From contig JBCDLC010000015.1 in assembly GCA_038745855.1 (NCBI GenBank), positions 1 to 64,000 on the forward strand: a stretch of 64,000 bases of DNA, read 5' to 3'. The translations under genes and the position numbers were made by a program. The stretch's first letter is position 1. Each line of letters starts with the position of its first letter. The notes beneath the pieces are model-generated. The model was not told the origin of the DNA and searched no databases. It was given only the letters and a program-made list of their open reading frames with translations. Positions 25,658 through 35,224 of this stretch are shown here, piece after piece. The stretch is from UBA5336 sp038745855. GTDB lineage: Bacteria > Pseudomonadota > Alphaproteobacteria > Caulobacterales > Hyphomonadaceae.

Positions 25658-26035
25658 TCAACTTCCGCGCGGGCTTGACAGTGCCAAGCTATCTTCATCG
25701 GCAGCGTCCCGGGACTCCAAGACAGCCATAGCGTCCGTGAACTCAGTCTCCGTCAACTGGCCATCCTGGCCCGCGAGAACTTCAAACCGGAGTTTTGCGC
25801 CCTCGGGATCAACGCTGCCTTTTGATGTCGCATACGCAACGAACTCGGCTTCAGTGACGATCGCGTCGCCGTTGGCATCCATGGCGGCAAAGGCGTCGGC
25901 ACCTTTTTCCATGGCAAACGCAGCTGGTGCCGCCATAGCGGCAGTCATGGCAGCGCCAAGAGCAACGGCTTGGGCTAAGCGGACATCCACCAAAGGCTTG
26001 TTGAAGGGCAGTCTGTTTGCAGGTCGGATTTTCAT
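25658..26035 (-). CDS. Secreted EF-hand protein
   Basis: A 125-residue exported protein with a signal segment (residues about 18-41, ending AAFA). One good EF-hand calcium loop is seen at residues 53-64 (DANGDAIVTEAE, with acidic ligands at positions 1, 5 and 12) and a second, degenerate one at about 88-99 (AGQDGQLTETEF). CGGAGGAG lies just before the ATG. It probably binds Ca2+ in the periplasm; partner and role are unknown. Confidence 0.82.
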   Translation of the reverse strand: MKIRPANRLPFNKPLVDVRLAQAVALGAAMTAAMAAPAAFAMEKGADAFAAMDANGDAIVTEAEFVAYATSKGSVDPEGAKLRFEVLAGQDGQLTETEFTDAMAVLESRDAADEDSLALSSPRGS

Positions 26036-26325
26036 TCTGTCACTCCTCCGGGGCGATACGCCCCCGGTCTGATTGATCGCGCACTACTTGCTATCCCCAT
26101 CGAAAGTGCGCTCGAGGACGCTGTCACAGCCGTCACCGGGAGGCGATTTAAACCCTTGCCATGCTCATGGCGCAGAGACGGCGAAAGCGACACCTTTCCA
26201 AGGCACGCATGCCTACAACTCTGCAATCGTGAAAAGTTTTCGAGGACGAGCACCGCCGCGCCGGGTGATGAAAGTCTGTTCAGGCCTATATAATCAAAAG
26301 GGATCCAGCGGATAGTGAGCCGACG

Positions 26326-27222
26326 TCAACTCGTCTTCAGCGTGCCCGGGCGCATGAGATCAATGATCGCTGAGAAGTCCTTGTCCCCCTTCCCCATCGC
26401 TGAGAACATTGCGTAGAGCGCCTCGGCCTGACCGCCCAGCGGTGTGGTCGCCCCCGATGCCGCCGCAGCCGCCTGCGCCAGTTTTAGGTCTTTAAGCATC
26501 ATGTCAGTGGCAAAGCCTGGCGCGTAGCCCCTGTCTGCCGGCGTCTCCGGCCCTACGCCCTTAACCGGGCAATAGGCGGTCATCGACCAGCACTGGCCTG
26601 AAGACTGTTTGGCGATCTCGAAGAAACGGTCGGCGGCCAATCCCAACCGGTCTGCCAGGGCGAACGCTTCGCACGTCCCGATCATTGAAATGGCCAGCAA
26701 CATGTTGTTGCAGATCTTCGCTGCTTGGCCCGCGCCAGATGCACCGGCGTGGATCACTACCTTGGACATGGGCCCCAGTACATCATCGACATCCTGGAAG
26801 TCTTCACTTTCGCAGCCCACCATGAAGGCCAAGGTACCTCCCTCCGCCGCCGCTGTCCCGCCAGAAACAGGCGCATCGGCTGCGCGAAGACCGACCGACC
26901 GGGCCAGCTTAGCAACCGCGCGTGCGGTTTCCACATCAATCGTCGAACAGTCTATGGCCATCGTCCCTGCGGCGGCGTTGGGCAGAATTTCCGCTTCATA
27001 CACCGCGCGCACATGGCCGCCTGCCGGCAACATCGTGAGTACCACGCCGGCTCCCTCAACCGCTTCAGCGATGGACGCCGACGACTTGCAACCGGCGGCT
27101 TCTGCCCGTTTCATGGCGTCCTTGGAAAGGTCGAAAGCTCGGACCGTGCGGCCGGCCCGGACCTGGTTCGCGGCCATACCGAGCCCCATATTGCCAAGGC
27201 CGATGAATGCGATGTGTGTCAT
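26326..27222 (-). CDS. 3-hydroxyisobutyrate dehydrogenase
   Basis: A 298-residue NAD-dependent beta-hydroxyacid dehydrogenase. The N-terminal Rossmann motif is IAFIGLGNMGLGMAANQ; the substrate signature is DAPVSGGTAAAEGGTLAFMVG; the catalytic Lys lies in GAGQAAKICNNMLLAISM; and the C-terminal FATDMMLKDLKLAQAAA is typical. It oxidises 3-hydroxyisobutyrate to methylmalonate semialdehyde in valine catabolism (mmsB-type). Other valine genes are not adjacent, so a related hydroxyacid cannot be excluded. GGAGG lies 10 nt before the ATG; a longer frame upstream is not needed. Confidence 0.9.
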   Translation of the reverse strand: MTHIAFIGLGNMGLGMAANQVRAGRTVRAFDLSKDAMKRAEAAGCKSSASIAEAVEGAGVVLTMLPAGGHVRAVYEAEILPNAAAGTMAIDCSTIDVETARAVAKLARSVGLRAADAPVSGGTAAAEGGTLAFMVGCESEDFQDVDDVLGPMSKVVIHAGASGAGQAAKICNNMLLAISMIGTCEAFALADRLGLAADRFFEIAKQSSGQCWSMTAYCPVKGVGPETPADRGYAPGFATDMMLKDLKLAQAAAAASGATTPLGGQAEALYAMFSAMGKGDKDFSAIIDLMRPGTLKTS

Positions 27223-27399
27223 GGCGCCGCTGCCTCCCTCTTCGGAAAGACCGTAGACGCCCCAGCCCAGCTTCGCCAAGACCGAGCCTAACGCATCGGC
27301 CATTTCTGGGACTAGGCCTATGGCTGCGCCTGCATTTTTCTCTCGACAGCAAGCGGCGCTTGCGGACGCGCACAAAGCCAGACTATCTACTTCCACGTG

Positions 27400-27475
27400 G
27401 GGCGGTTAGCTCAGCTGGTAGAGCATCTCGTTTACACCGAGAGGGTCAGCGGTTCGAACCCGTTACCGCCCACCA
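27400..27475 (+). tRNA. tRNA-Val (anticodon TAC)
   Basis: A 76-nt cloverleaf with encoded CCA. The acceptor is GGGCGGT/ACCGCCC, the D arm is GCTCAGCTGGTAGAGC, the anticodon stem is TCTCG/CGAGA with loop TTTACAC giving anticodon TAC, and the T arm closes around TTCGAAC. It lies between the convergent-side HIBADH gene and the MoxR gene. Confidence 0.97.
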
Positions 27476-27563
27476 AACTTGTTTCCAGTTCGCAGATAAT
27501 CCACCGCGGCAGGGCAATCCACACGACTTGCGCCCCGAAGCGGCAATCGGTACCGCTAATGGC

Positions 27564-28568
27564 ATGTCAGACGCCACTGCTCCGACCGAACCTGCCTATG
27601 CTGCACTGACCGACCCAGACGCTATCTGCAAGGGTCTTAAAACGGTCGGATACATCGCATCAGACAAGATCTCGACACTGGTCTTCCTCGCTGAACGGTT
27701 GCGAAAGCCTATACTGGTTGAAGGTCCTGCCGGTGTCGGGAAAACGGATCTTGCCGTTTCCCTCGGCCGATGGCTCGACGTGCCGGTGACGCGCCTGCAG
27801 TGTTATGAGGGCCTGGACGAAGCGAAAGCGCTCTACGAATGGCAATACGGCAAACAGCTTCTGTACACGCAGCTTTTACGGGAAAGGCTCGACGCGATCC
27901 TCGGCGATGCGGCGGATATGGAAACAATTTCCGGCCGATTGCGTGATTTTGATGATATCTTCTTCTCTCCCGATTTTCTCGCCCCACGGCCTTTGCTCAA
28001 GGCAATGCAACAGCAAGGCGCTTCGGTACTGCTGATCGACGAAATCGACAAATCAGACGAGGAATTCGAAGCATTTCTGCTCGAAGTGCTATCGGATTAT
28101 CAGGTGACCGTTCCAGAAATCGGGACGATCCGCGCTGCGGTTCCGCCCCTGGTGTTATTGACCTCTAACAATGTACGCGAACTCAGCGACGCTCTCAAAC
28201 GGCGATGCTTACACTTGCATATCGGGTTCCCCGATGCGGAACGGGAGCGGACGATCGTGGCAGCGCGGATGCCGGGCATTGGGGAAACCCTGCTCGCCCA
28301 ACTCGTGACATTTGTTCAGTCGTTACGGGACGCTGACATCCGGAAGCGCCCTTCTATTTCCGAGACGGTGGACTGGGCGCGAACGCTCCTGCTCATGCAT
28401 GCTGACATGCTGGATGAGGCCATGGTCAGGCGGACACTCAATGTCTTGCTCAAGCATGAGAGCGATCTGGAAGCGGTGGATCGAGAGCTGCCGAAGATGG
28501 TCCGGAGCGCCCGGAATGCCGCCAAGTCTGACACGCTAACAGCAAGCGGTTATCCTGTTCTGAAATGA
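27564..28568 (+). CDS. MoxR-type AAA+ ATPase (CoxD-like)
   Basis: A 334-residue ATPase with Walker A GPAGVGKTD, Walker B SVLLIDEIDK, sensor 1 VLLTSNN and an arginine region LKRRCLHLHIGFPD. MoxR proteins act as chaperones that pair with a von Willebrand A (VWA) partner to mature metalloenzymes or complexes. The partner gene follows with a 4-nt ATGA overlap. The start at 27564 is the first ATG that fits the family; its SD is weak. In carbon monoxide dehydrogenase clusters the pair is CoxD/CoxE, but no cox structural genes are visible here. Confidence 0.92.
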   Translation: MSDATAPTEPAYAALTDPDAICKGLKTVGYIASDKISTLVFLAERLRKPILVEGPAGVGKTDLAVSLGRWLDVPVTRLQCYEGLDEAKALYEWQYGKQLLYTQLLRERLDAILGDAADMETISGRLRDFDDIFFSPDFLAPRPLLKAMQQQGASVLLIDEIDKSDEEFEAFLLEVLSDYQVTVPEIGTIRAAVPPLVLLTSNNVRELSDALKRRCLHLHIGFPDAERERTIVAARMPGIGETLLAQLVTFVQSLRDADIRKRPSISETVDWARTLLLMHADMLDEAMVRRTLNVLLKHESDLEAVDRELPKMVRSARNAAKSDTLTASGYPVLK

Positions 28569-29923
28569 GTGGCGAGCGAACGCTGACAGATTTCATTCGA
28601 GCGCTTCGCTCGGCTCAGGTGGCAGTCTCACCTGCGGAAGCTATCGATGCCGCGCAGGCTATGGCTGTAATCGGATATGCGGACCGGGGCCTGATGAAGC
28701 AGAGCCTGAAAGGCACGCTGGCAAAATCAGTCGAAGACGGCATCACCTATGACCGACTATTCGACCTTTTCTTTCAGATCCGCGAGCGTCAGGACAACCC
28801 TTTGGAGGATCGCTCAACCAGCCGTATAGCGCCCTCTGATGAGGCCGGCGCTCTTAGCGATGCGCCAGACCTGTTGGACCTCGCTGAAAACGGCGATGAC
28901 GCCCAAATCGCCATGGCCCTTGAGCGTGCCGGTCGCAAGGCTGGGGTCCAGGATATCCGATTTTCAACTCAAACAGGCTATTTCGCCCATCAAATGATGA
29001 AGGCCCTCGGAGTAGAGCGGCTGGAAAAGCAACTGCTGGACCGGCTGCAAGCGCGCACCGAGGCGGACACGGCAGAAGCGGAACGATTGATGGACGTCCG
29101 GCGGGAGATGATGGGCCGGGCACGGACCCATGCCGAAAAGCAGTTCGATATCTTTGGCGCCGGCCAGACCGAGCAGTTCCGGGAGGACGTCCTGGCGGAA
29201 AAATCCATCCGGGCCCTCGACCTTGCAGACATCCGGCGCATGAATGCACTTGTCGAGAAACTGGCGAGGAAATTGGCCGCCAAGCATTCGAGACGACGGA
29301 AGCGCCGCAACCGGGGGCAGCTCGACATCCGCCGGACTATTCGGTCGAATGCGGGCCTGGGTGGCGTCACGTTCGATCTCCATTGGCGACAGAAACGGCG
29401 CGACAAGCCGAAATTCCTCGTTATCTGCGACGTTTCAGGATCGGTCGCCCGATATGTGCGTTTCCTGCTGCTCTTGTTACACAGCCTGCGGGAGGTGGTG
29501 CCAGACCTGCATGCTTTTGCCTTTTCCGCCCGCCTCCGGGACGTGGGCGATTGGCTAGACACCGAAGGATTTGAGGCCGCGATGGCCAGGGTCATTCGGG
29601 AGATTAGCTTCGGTTCGACCGATTATGGCCAGGCCCTTTCAGATTTGAAGGTGAACCATTGGTCCCTGATAGACCGGCGGACAACGATCATCATTCTTGG
29701 CGATGGCCGCAGCAATTATGGTGATCCGCGGCTCGATCTTTTCCGCGAGGCAACCGCCCGCGCGAAGCAAACACTCTGGCTATGCCCGGAACCGCGCCCT
29801 GTTTGGGGCACTGGCGATAGTGAGATGCTGCGTTATCAGCCGCATTGCTCCGTGATGACTGAAGTATCCACGCTAAAAGGGCTCGAGCGAGCAATCGACG
29901 AAGCGCTACTGGCCTACGCGTGA
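28565..29923 (+). CDS. VWA-domain protein (CoxE-like), partner of the MoxR ATPase
   Basis: A 452-residue protein with an N-terminal helical region and a C-terminal VWA domain starting about residue 280 (KFLVICDVSGSVARYVRFLL). DVSGS supplies the DxSxS metal-ion-dependent adhesion site, and FGSTDYGQAL contributes the Thr. A basic segment (KHSRRRKRRNRGQLDIRRT) precedes it. The start overlaps the ATPase stop by 4 nt, so the two are translationally coupled and probably act as one maturation chaperone. Client enzyme is unknown. Confidence 0.9.
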   Translation: MSGERTLTDFIRALRSAQVAVSPAEAIDAAQAMAVIGYADRGLMKQSLKGTLAKSVEDGITYDRLFDLFFQIRERQDNPLEDRSTSRIAPSDEAGALSDAPDLLDLAENGDDAQIAMALERAGRKAGVQDIRFSTQTGYFAHQMMKALGVERLEKQLLDRLQARTEADTAEAERLMDVRREMMGRARTHAEKQFDIFGAGQTEQFREDVLAEKSIRALDLADIRRMNALVEKLARKLAAKHSRRRKRRNRGQLDIRRTIRSNAGLGGVTFDLHWRQKRRDKPKFLVICDVSGSVARYVRFLLLLLHSLREVVPDLHAFAFSARLRDVGDWLDTEGFEAAMARVIREISFGSTDYGQALSDLKVNHWSLIDRRTTIIILGDGRSNYGDPRLDLFREATARAKQTLWLCPEPRPVWGTGDSEMLRYQPHCSVMTEVSTLKGLERAIDEALLAYA

Positions 29924-30110
29924 GCGTGCATCGGCGTGTTCCGCAAGGTATCAACCGACTTGCGACGAAGAAGCCTCAAACTTCAAAACGTAAGAACAAG
30001 GGGTGTCTCCGCCACCAGAACGAATAGAGGGGCTCTGCTAAGCGCGATCGGATACGCCCAGATAGGATGCGCTCAGTTCAATAGAGTTTCTATGACGCTG
30101 GTGACGCGGA

Positions 30111-31694
30111 TCACTCCCACTCGATAGTGCCTGGGGGTTTTGAGGTGATGTCGTAGACGACGCGGTTCACGCCGCTGACCTCATTGATAATGCGCGTGGC
30201 CACGCGGCCGAGAAAGTCGTGTTCGAAAGGGTAGTAATCGGCTGTCATGCCGTCCGTGCTCGTGACCGCACGGAGAGCAAGGACGCTCTCGTAGGTGCGC
30301 TCGTCACCCATCACGCCAACGGTATTTACGGGCAGGAGCACGCTGAAGGCCTGCCATATTTCGTCGTAGAGCCCTGCAGCGTGAATTTCCTCCAGATAGA
30401 TCGCATCGGCCATCCGAAGCCGGTCAGCCTTGTCGCGTGTGACCTCGCCAGGAATACGGATGGCGAGGCCTGGCCCAGGGAACGGGTGGCGGCGAATGAA
30501 AGGTTCGGGCAGGCCAAGTTCCCTACCGAGGGCGCGGACTTCATCCTTGAACAGTTCCCGCAAGGGTTCGACCAGAGCCATGTCCATTCGCTCGGGTAAA
30601 CCGCCCACATTATGGTGCGACTTGATGGTCACGCTTGGCCCACCCAGGGCGCTGACGCTTTCGATGACGTCAGGATAAAGCGTGCCCTGGGCTAGGAAAT
30701 CCGCCCGCTGGTTCGTCGTCGAGTCCATCTTTTCGGCTTCGGCCTCAAAAACGTCGATGAACAGGCCGCCGATGATCTTTCGCTTACGCTCAGGATCAGA
30801 GACGCCTGCAAGGGCGCCGAGGAAGGTGTCGCTTGCGTCCACATGGATGAGCGGAATGTTGTAATGCTCGCGAAAGAGGGAGACGACCTGATCGCTCTCG
30901 CCGAGGCGCATCAGACCATGGTCGACGTAGACGCAAGTGAGTTGGTCGCCGATCGCTTCGTGGATGAGGACCGCTGCAACGGAACTGTCGACACCGCCTG
31001 ATAGACCGCAAATCACGCGGCCCGCTCCAACCTGCTTTCGGATCTTCTCGATTGCTTCGGAACGGTAGGCGGCCATTGTCCAGTCGCCAGCCATTTCAGC
31101 AACGCCGTGGGTGAAGTTCTTGAGAAGTCGTGCACCCGAAGGCGTGTGAACCACTTCGGGATGAAACTGGGTGCCGTAAAAGCGTCTCTCGGGGTCGGCG
31201 ATCACCGCGAAGGGCGCACCAGGGGATCGGGCGATGACAGTGAAGCCCGGCGCGATATCGGCCACATGGTCGTCATGGCTCATCCAAACCTGCTCGTGCT
31301 CGCCACCGCCAAAGAGGCCCTCAAACAGAGGGTCTGCCGTTTCGACTGGCTCTATAAAGGCGCGGCCGAATTCCCGGCTCTCGCCGCTTTCAACCCGGCC
31401 GCCCAATTGGTTCATCATGACCTGCTGCCCGTAGCAGATGCCAAGGATAGGCACGCCGGCTTCGAACACCGCGGGATCGGCACGCGGGCTGTCTTCAGCC
31501 GTAACGCTGGCCGGCCCACCTGATAAGATGATGGCTTTGGGACCATAGGCACCCAAAAAGGCTGCATCGATTGCGTTGAAAGGATGGATCTCGCAGTAGA
31601 TACCGCTTTCCCGCAGGCGTCGGGCGATGAGTTGCGTGACCTGGGATCCGAAATCGATGATGAGGGCACGCTCGTGCCGCGATTGGTTAGTCAT
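30111..31694 (-). CDS. guaA: GMP synthase (glutamine-hydrolysing)
   Basis: A 527-residue enzyme that aminates XMP to GMP. The N-terminal class I glutamine amidotransferase domain has nucleophile C87 in ILGICYGQQ and the partner His/Glu in FHPEVVHTP. The ATP-pyrophosphatase domain has the P-loop LSGGVDSSV, and the C-terminal dimerisation domain ends in the conserved TSKPPGTIEWE. The ATG at 31694 lies 8 nt inside the end of the upstream GNAT gene. Confidence 0.98.
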   Translation of the reverse strand: MTNQSRHERALIIDFGSQVTQLIARRLRESGIYCEIHPFNAIDAAFLGAYGPKAIILSGGPASVTAEDSPRADPAVFEAGVPILGICYGQQVMMNQLGGRVESGESREFGRAFIEPVETADPLFEGLFGGGEHEQVWMSHDDHVADIAPGFTVIARSPGAPFAVIADPERRFYGTQFHPEVVHTPSGARLLKNFTHGVAEMAGDWTMAAYRSEAIEKIRKQVGAGRVICGLSGGVDSSVAAVLIHEAIGDQLTCVYVDHGLMRLGESDQVVSLFREHYNIPLIHVDASDTFLGALAGVSDPERKRKIIGGLFIDVFEAEAEKMDSTTNQRADFLAQGTLYPDVIESVSALGGPSVTIKSHHNVGGLPERMDMALVEPLRELFKDEVRALGRELGLPEPFIRRHPFPGPGLAIRIPGEVTRDKADRLRMADAIYLEEIHAAGLYDEIWQAFSVLLPVNTVGVMGDERTYESVLALRAVTSTDGMTADYYPFEHDFLGRVATRIINEVSGVNRVVYDITSKPPGTIEWE

Positions 31695-32310
31695 GAGGTT
31701 CGTTAGCGGATTCCCGGGGCGCCCGCCACATTGGTGCCATGGGAGGCGCATCGTCCCCTGCGGAAAATTTTCCCATCTGCTCGAAACCATGGGCCACGTA
31801 GAAGCCGTGGTTTACGGGATTGGAGTTCTCCAGGTAAATGGGCATCCCCTGACGATCGCAGGCCGCGAGAACCGGCGCGAGTAACGCCTTGCCGATGCCC
31901 TGTCCCTGGGCTTCAGGCCGGGCGCCGATAGTGAAGAGGTAAAGGTGGGGCGCTGTTGGATGATGTTCCTGCATGAGCCTTTGCAGGGCTTCACCGCGCG
32001 CCAGCGCTCCCGAATTGCCGAGCCGGAGTTGGCCGAGCGCAAAAGCGGCCATGGTGAGGGATGATGGTTTTCCCGCGCTGGCCGATGGCATCCACATCGT
32101 CGCCCCACCACCGGAGTGCAGGTGGCACACACCCCAGGCTACATAGACATCGCGGGCGAGCACGCGAAGCATGGATAGAATTGCCCGCGGCGATCGGAAG
32201 ACCCAGGACATCACGGGGTCATCGGCAAACGCTTCAGCCGTAATCGCTGCTACGGCTTTCCAGTCTGAGCGCCGGGCAGCACGGATTTCTGCCGGAAGTA
32301 CGATATCCAT
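31687..32310 (-). CDS. GNAT-family N-acetyltransferase
   Basis: A protein of about 207 residues. The acetyl-CoA-binding motif is LYLFTIGARPEAQGQGIGKALLAPVL (motif A, QGQGIG), followed by LENSNPVNHGFYVAHGFEQMG. The N-terminal RAARRSDWKAVAAITAEAFADDPVMSWVF is typical of this GNAT branch. The start at 32310 has AGGAG about 12 nt upstream. Its 3' end overlaps guaA by 8 nt, so the two are co-translated. The acyl acceptor is unknown. Confidence 0.85.
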   Translation of the reverse strand: MDIVLPAEIRAARRSDWKAVAAITAEAFADDPVMSWVFRSPRAILSMLRVLARDVYVAWGVCHLHSGGGATMWMPSASAGKPSSLTMAAFALGQLRLGNSGALARGEALQRLMQEHHPTAPHLYLFTIGARPEAQGQGIGKALLAPVLAACDRQGMPIYLENSNPVNHGFYVAHGFEQMGKFSAGDDAPPMAPMWRAPRESANEPHD

Positions 32311-32411
32311 CTCTTTCTGGCTCCTCTCATCTCCGCTGAGCCGGGTCGTCGGTGTCATTACCAAAGCCCACATGGTTGCGGCGCACCACACATTTCGTGC
32401 AGGACATCACG

Positions 32412-33731
32412 ATGCGTACAGGCGGCCGTATGAGCGCGGCGATCTCTGTCCTTGATGACGTTCTCTCGCGCCGGACCCCCGTCAACGTGGCCGTGCGTGA
32501 TTGGGGCAAGCGGGCCCGCTATGCCGGTGCGAAAGACCGTGCGTGGATCTCCGGTCTTGTGCTTGATGCGCTTCGCCGGAGGAATTCACTGGCCCACGCC
32601 ATGGCGGATAACGGCGCGCCCCGAAGCGATCCGCGCGCACTTGTGCTGGCGGCTTTGCGTCATGCCTGGAACATGCCGGTGCGCGACATCGAACAGGCTT
32701 GCTATGATCAACACGGGCCGACGCCGCTCACGGAAGCCGAACGAAGCGCCCTGATCCTAGCACCCGATCCAGGCGCGGCACTTCATGTACAGGGCGACTT
32801 TCCTGAATGGCTGTCCGCCCCTATGACGCGGGTATTCGGAGAGAAGGCCGTCATTGAAGCCCAGGCGATGACCGTGCGGGCCCCAGTCGATGTCCGGGTA
32901 AACACGCTGAAGGCAGACGCCGAGAAAGCTGGAAAGGCGCTCCAGTCTGCGCAGGCGCGGCCGTTGTCATTGTTGGGGGCAGCATTCCGCATTCCGGCAT
33001 CGGATCCGAGCCAACGGGAGACCAGCCTGCAAGCCATCCCGGCTTATTCCAAAGGCTGGGTCGAAGTTCAGGACGCCGGCTCCCAGATCGCAGCCGCAGC
33101 CGCCAACGTGCGCCCCGGTGAACAGGTGCTGGACCTTTGCGCGGGAGGCGGGGGCAAGACGCTTGCCCTGGCTGCAGCGATGGAAGGCAAAGGCCAAGTC
33201 TTAGCCTACGATATCGACGGCCGCCGATTGTCAGCGTTAATCCCGCGTCTCCAGCGCTCGGGCGCTCATAACGTGCAATTGATGCATCCGCGCGACGCAA
33301 ATGTGCTCGAACCGCTACGCGGCGACATGGACTGTGTGTTTGTCGATGCGCCGTGTACAGGCACGGGAACGTGGCGACGGAAACCGGACACAAAGTGGCG
33401 CGTCAGCGAAAAGGCGCTCGCTGCCCGGCAGGCCGAGCAAGCCGAAATCCTGGAAACGGCAGCAGCGTTTGTCAAACACGGCGGCCGCATCCTTTACGCG
33501 ACCTGTTCATTCCTCATGGAGGAAGGCGAAGACCAGGTTTCCAGCTTCCTGCGTGCCCATTCAGATTTCCAACAGGAAGACGCGGCAGAAGCCGCAATTG
33601 AAAGCGGATTGCTCACAAGCGAGGGGGCAGCGGTGCTCCGCGCGCACAAAGAGCCTGGCGGCGCTGTCCGCCTCACGCCGCACCGCGCCGATACGGACGG
33701 CTTTTTCTTTGCCACGCTGCGCCGACGCTGA
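32412..33731 (+). CDS. rsmB: 16S rRNA m5C967-type methyltransferase (RsmB/NOP2 family)
   Basis: A 439-residue RNA m5C methyltransferase. An N-terminal NusB-like helical domain (about 1-130) precedes the SAM-dependent domain with motif I VLDLCAGGGGKTLALAA, motif IV DAPCTGTGTWRRKPD (C315) and motif VI LYATCSFLMEEGE (C365, catalytic). The start with AGGA upstream is chosen over a longer frame from 32352. The rRNA position is inferred from family resemblance; other NOP2/Sun paralogues exist in Alphaproteobacteria, so the exact target is less sure. Confidence 0.88.
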   Translation: MRTGGRMSAAISVLDDVLSRRTPVNVAVRDWGKRARYAGAKDRAWISGLVLDALRRRNSLAHAMADNGAPRSDPRALVLAALRHAWNMPVRDIEQACYDQHGPTPLTEAERSALILAPDPGAALHVQGDFPEWLSAPMTRVFGEKAVIEAQAMTVRAPVDVRVNTLKADAEKAGKALQSAQARPLSLLGAAFRIPASDPSQRETSLQAIPAYSKGWVEVQDAGSQIAAAAANVRPGEQVLDLCAGGGGKTLALAAAMEGKGQVLAYDIDGRRLSALIPRLQRSGAHNVQLMHPRDANVLEPLRGDMDCVFVDAPCTGTGTWRRKPDTKWRVSEKALAARQAEQAEILETAAAFVKHGGRILYATCSFLMEEGEDQVSSFLRAHSDFQQEDAAEAAIESGLLTSEGAAVLRAHKEPGGAVRLTPHRADTDGFFFATLRRR

Positions 33732-33838
33732 CAATTAACGACCGCTTCCGCTAGGTGTGCTGGGCCGTTCCAGCGGTTATTCCCGCCGAAAAGGTTGGTG
33801 CATTATCAGTGCCTCAGGTCGCAGCGAGTTGGAGGCAG

Positions 33839-35224
33839 TCATGACCCAGGTAAACTGCCCCTTCCAAATCGGAAAGAACAGCTATTCTTCTGGATTTGTA
33901 GGTGTTCACACATGCGCTTGACGGGCGCGTCATAGGCCGCGAGACGTCGGAGTTCGCGGTTTATGGATTTGCATGGAGTGGCCTTGCCAGTCGGGCATAG
34001 GTGGTCGGCGAGGTCTAGCAGGCCCACGTTGATGTCGATGGTTCTGCAGAAATCCTTGAAATCCGCCATGGCATTCGCAAGGCATGCCAAGGTTTCAGCG
34101 CACGGAGCGTTGCGCACTCTGCCCGGCGGGCGAGAGGGTCGGTCACCGCCGGCGGCAAACGTACGGACGAGGTGAGTGAGGCGGGCTTGTGGGCTCGGAT
34201 GGGTACGAGAAACCGCGGCAAACCGCCCGTACCGGCCGTGCCGGGCTCGTTCGAACAAGCCCATGGCTATAAATGCACAAAAGATTAGGAGGCGGCGACG
34301 CTGCGGTCCCGTAAGAGTGGCAAACGCTATTGAGCCAGGCACATCCATGGCCTGTACATCACGCTCATAGGAATTAAACATGCCCTGCCCACTTGCGAAT
34401 GGTGTCCGGTCAAGCGCCACGCTTAAATCCGTCGCCCACACGTCTGCCTGCAATTCCATCACCTGACGCACATCGTCCTTGTCAAACGGAGCAATAGGAG
34501 GCGTGCCATCGCCGCAAAATTCATGAGCCCACCGGTCGAGCGCATGACCCGACGCATTTTCCTCCCCTACATCGATAATCGACAGTCCGGATGGGTGGGG
34601 TCCCCACAGCCGGTTCAACAAGTCGAGGTGGCAAAGGGCAAGGTGCGCAACCTCGTGCAGCAAAGCCCAGCGTAGAGTGAGCTGAAAAAGAAGGTCATGC
34701 TGCCTAAGTCGCGACGGATCAAAAGGAAGCCCACCGGTGACATCTTCGGCCGTGAAGGCCCGCTCGCGGAGCGACGTATAGTCGTGAAAATGATGGGCGT
34801 CGCTAGGCCTCTGGCTCTGACAGCTCTGGATTTTGGCGGGCCGGACGCCCCCGTCAGCGAAGAAGACGGCGCCTTGGGACAGGTGGGTCAGAATGGCGTC
34901 CTCGAGGGCGAGGCAGAAACCGATGGAAACAGACAGGATCGCGGTGCCACAAGGTATGAATCGGGCCCGGCCACCGGTTGCCCAATTCGCGGTGTCGATC
35001 TCGATTATACCGTTGGCGAGGACGGCCGGGTCCATTGCGTTGAGATCCAATACGAGACCCGCGGCAACCTGTTGTGCTTCAATTGTCAGGTTGTTGATCA
35101 GCTCGACCGAAAAGTTCCCGTCCAACGACGAAATCGGTGCTTCTAACGGCAACGGTCGATCTTCCGGCGCCGCGCCGAAGTGTTTCAATCTAAGCGCGAC
35201 GCTTGGGCGGGGCGACCAGTTCAT
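33839..35224 (-). CDS. HExxH metallopeptidase-like protein of unknown family
   Basis: A 461-residue protein with no signal peptide. It carries a gluzincin-type zinc motif H190-EVA-H194 in LRWALLHEVAHLALCH and, 63 residues later, E257 in MELQADVWATD, the ExxxD third-ligand pattern seen in M48- and Lit/U49-type peptidases. The flanking sequence has no family I recognise. It starts inside the end of the upstream HTH gene (35-nt overlap), so the two are co-expressed. Lit-like and ImmA-like peptidases are often tied to phage exclusion or regulator cleavage; that role here is inference only. Confidence 0.7.
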   Translation of the reverse strand: MNWSPRPSVALRLKHFGAAPEDRPLPLEAPISSLDGNFSVELINNLTIEAQQVAAGLVLDLNAMDPAVLANGIIEIDTANWATGGRARFIPCGTAILSVSIGFCLALEDAILTHLSQGAVFFADGGVRPAKIQSCQSQRPSDAHHFHDYTSLRERAFTAEDVTGGLPFDPSRLRQHDLLFQLTLRWALLHEVAHLALCHLDLLNRLWGPHPSGLSIIDVGEENASGHALDRWAHEFCGDGTPPIAPFDKDDVRQVMELQADVWATDLSVALDRTPFASGQGMFNSYERDVQAMDVPGSIAFATLTGPQRRRLLIFCAFIAMGLFERARHGRYGRFAAVSRTHPSPQARLTHLVRTFAAGGDRPSRPPGRVRNAPCAETLACLANAMADFKDFCRTIDINVGLLDLADHLCPTGKATPCKSINRELRRLAAYDAPVKRMCEHLQIQKNSCSFRFGRGSLPGS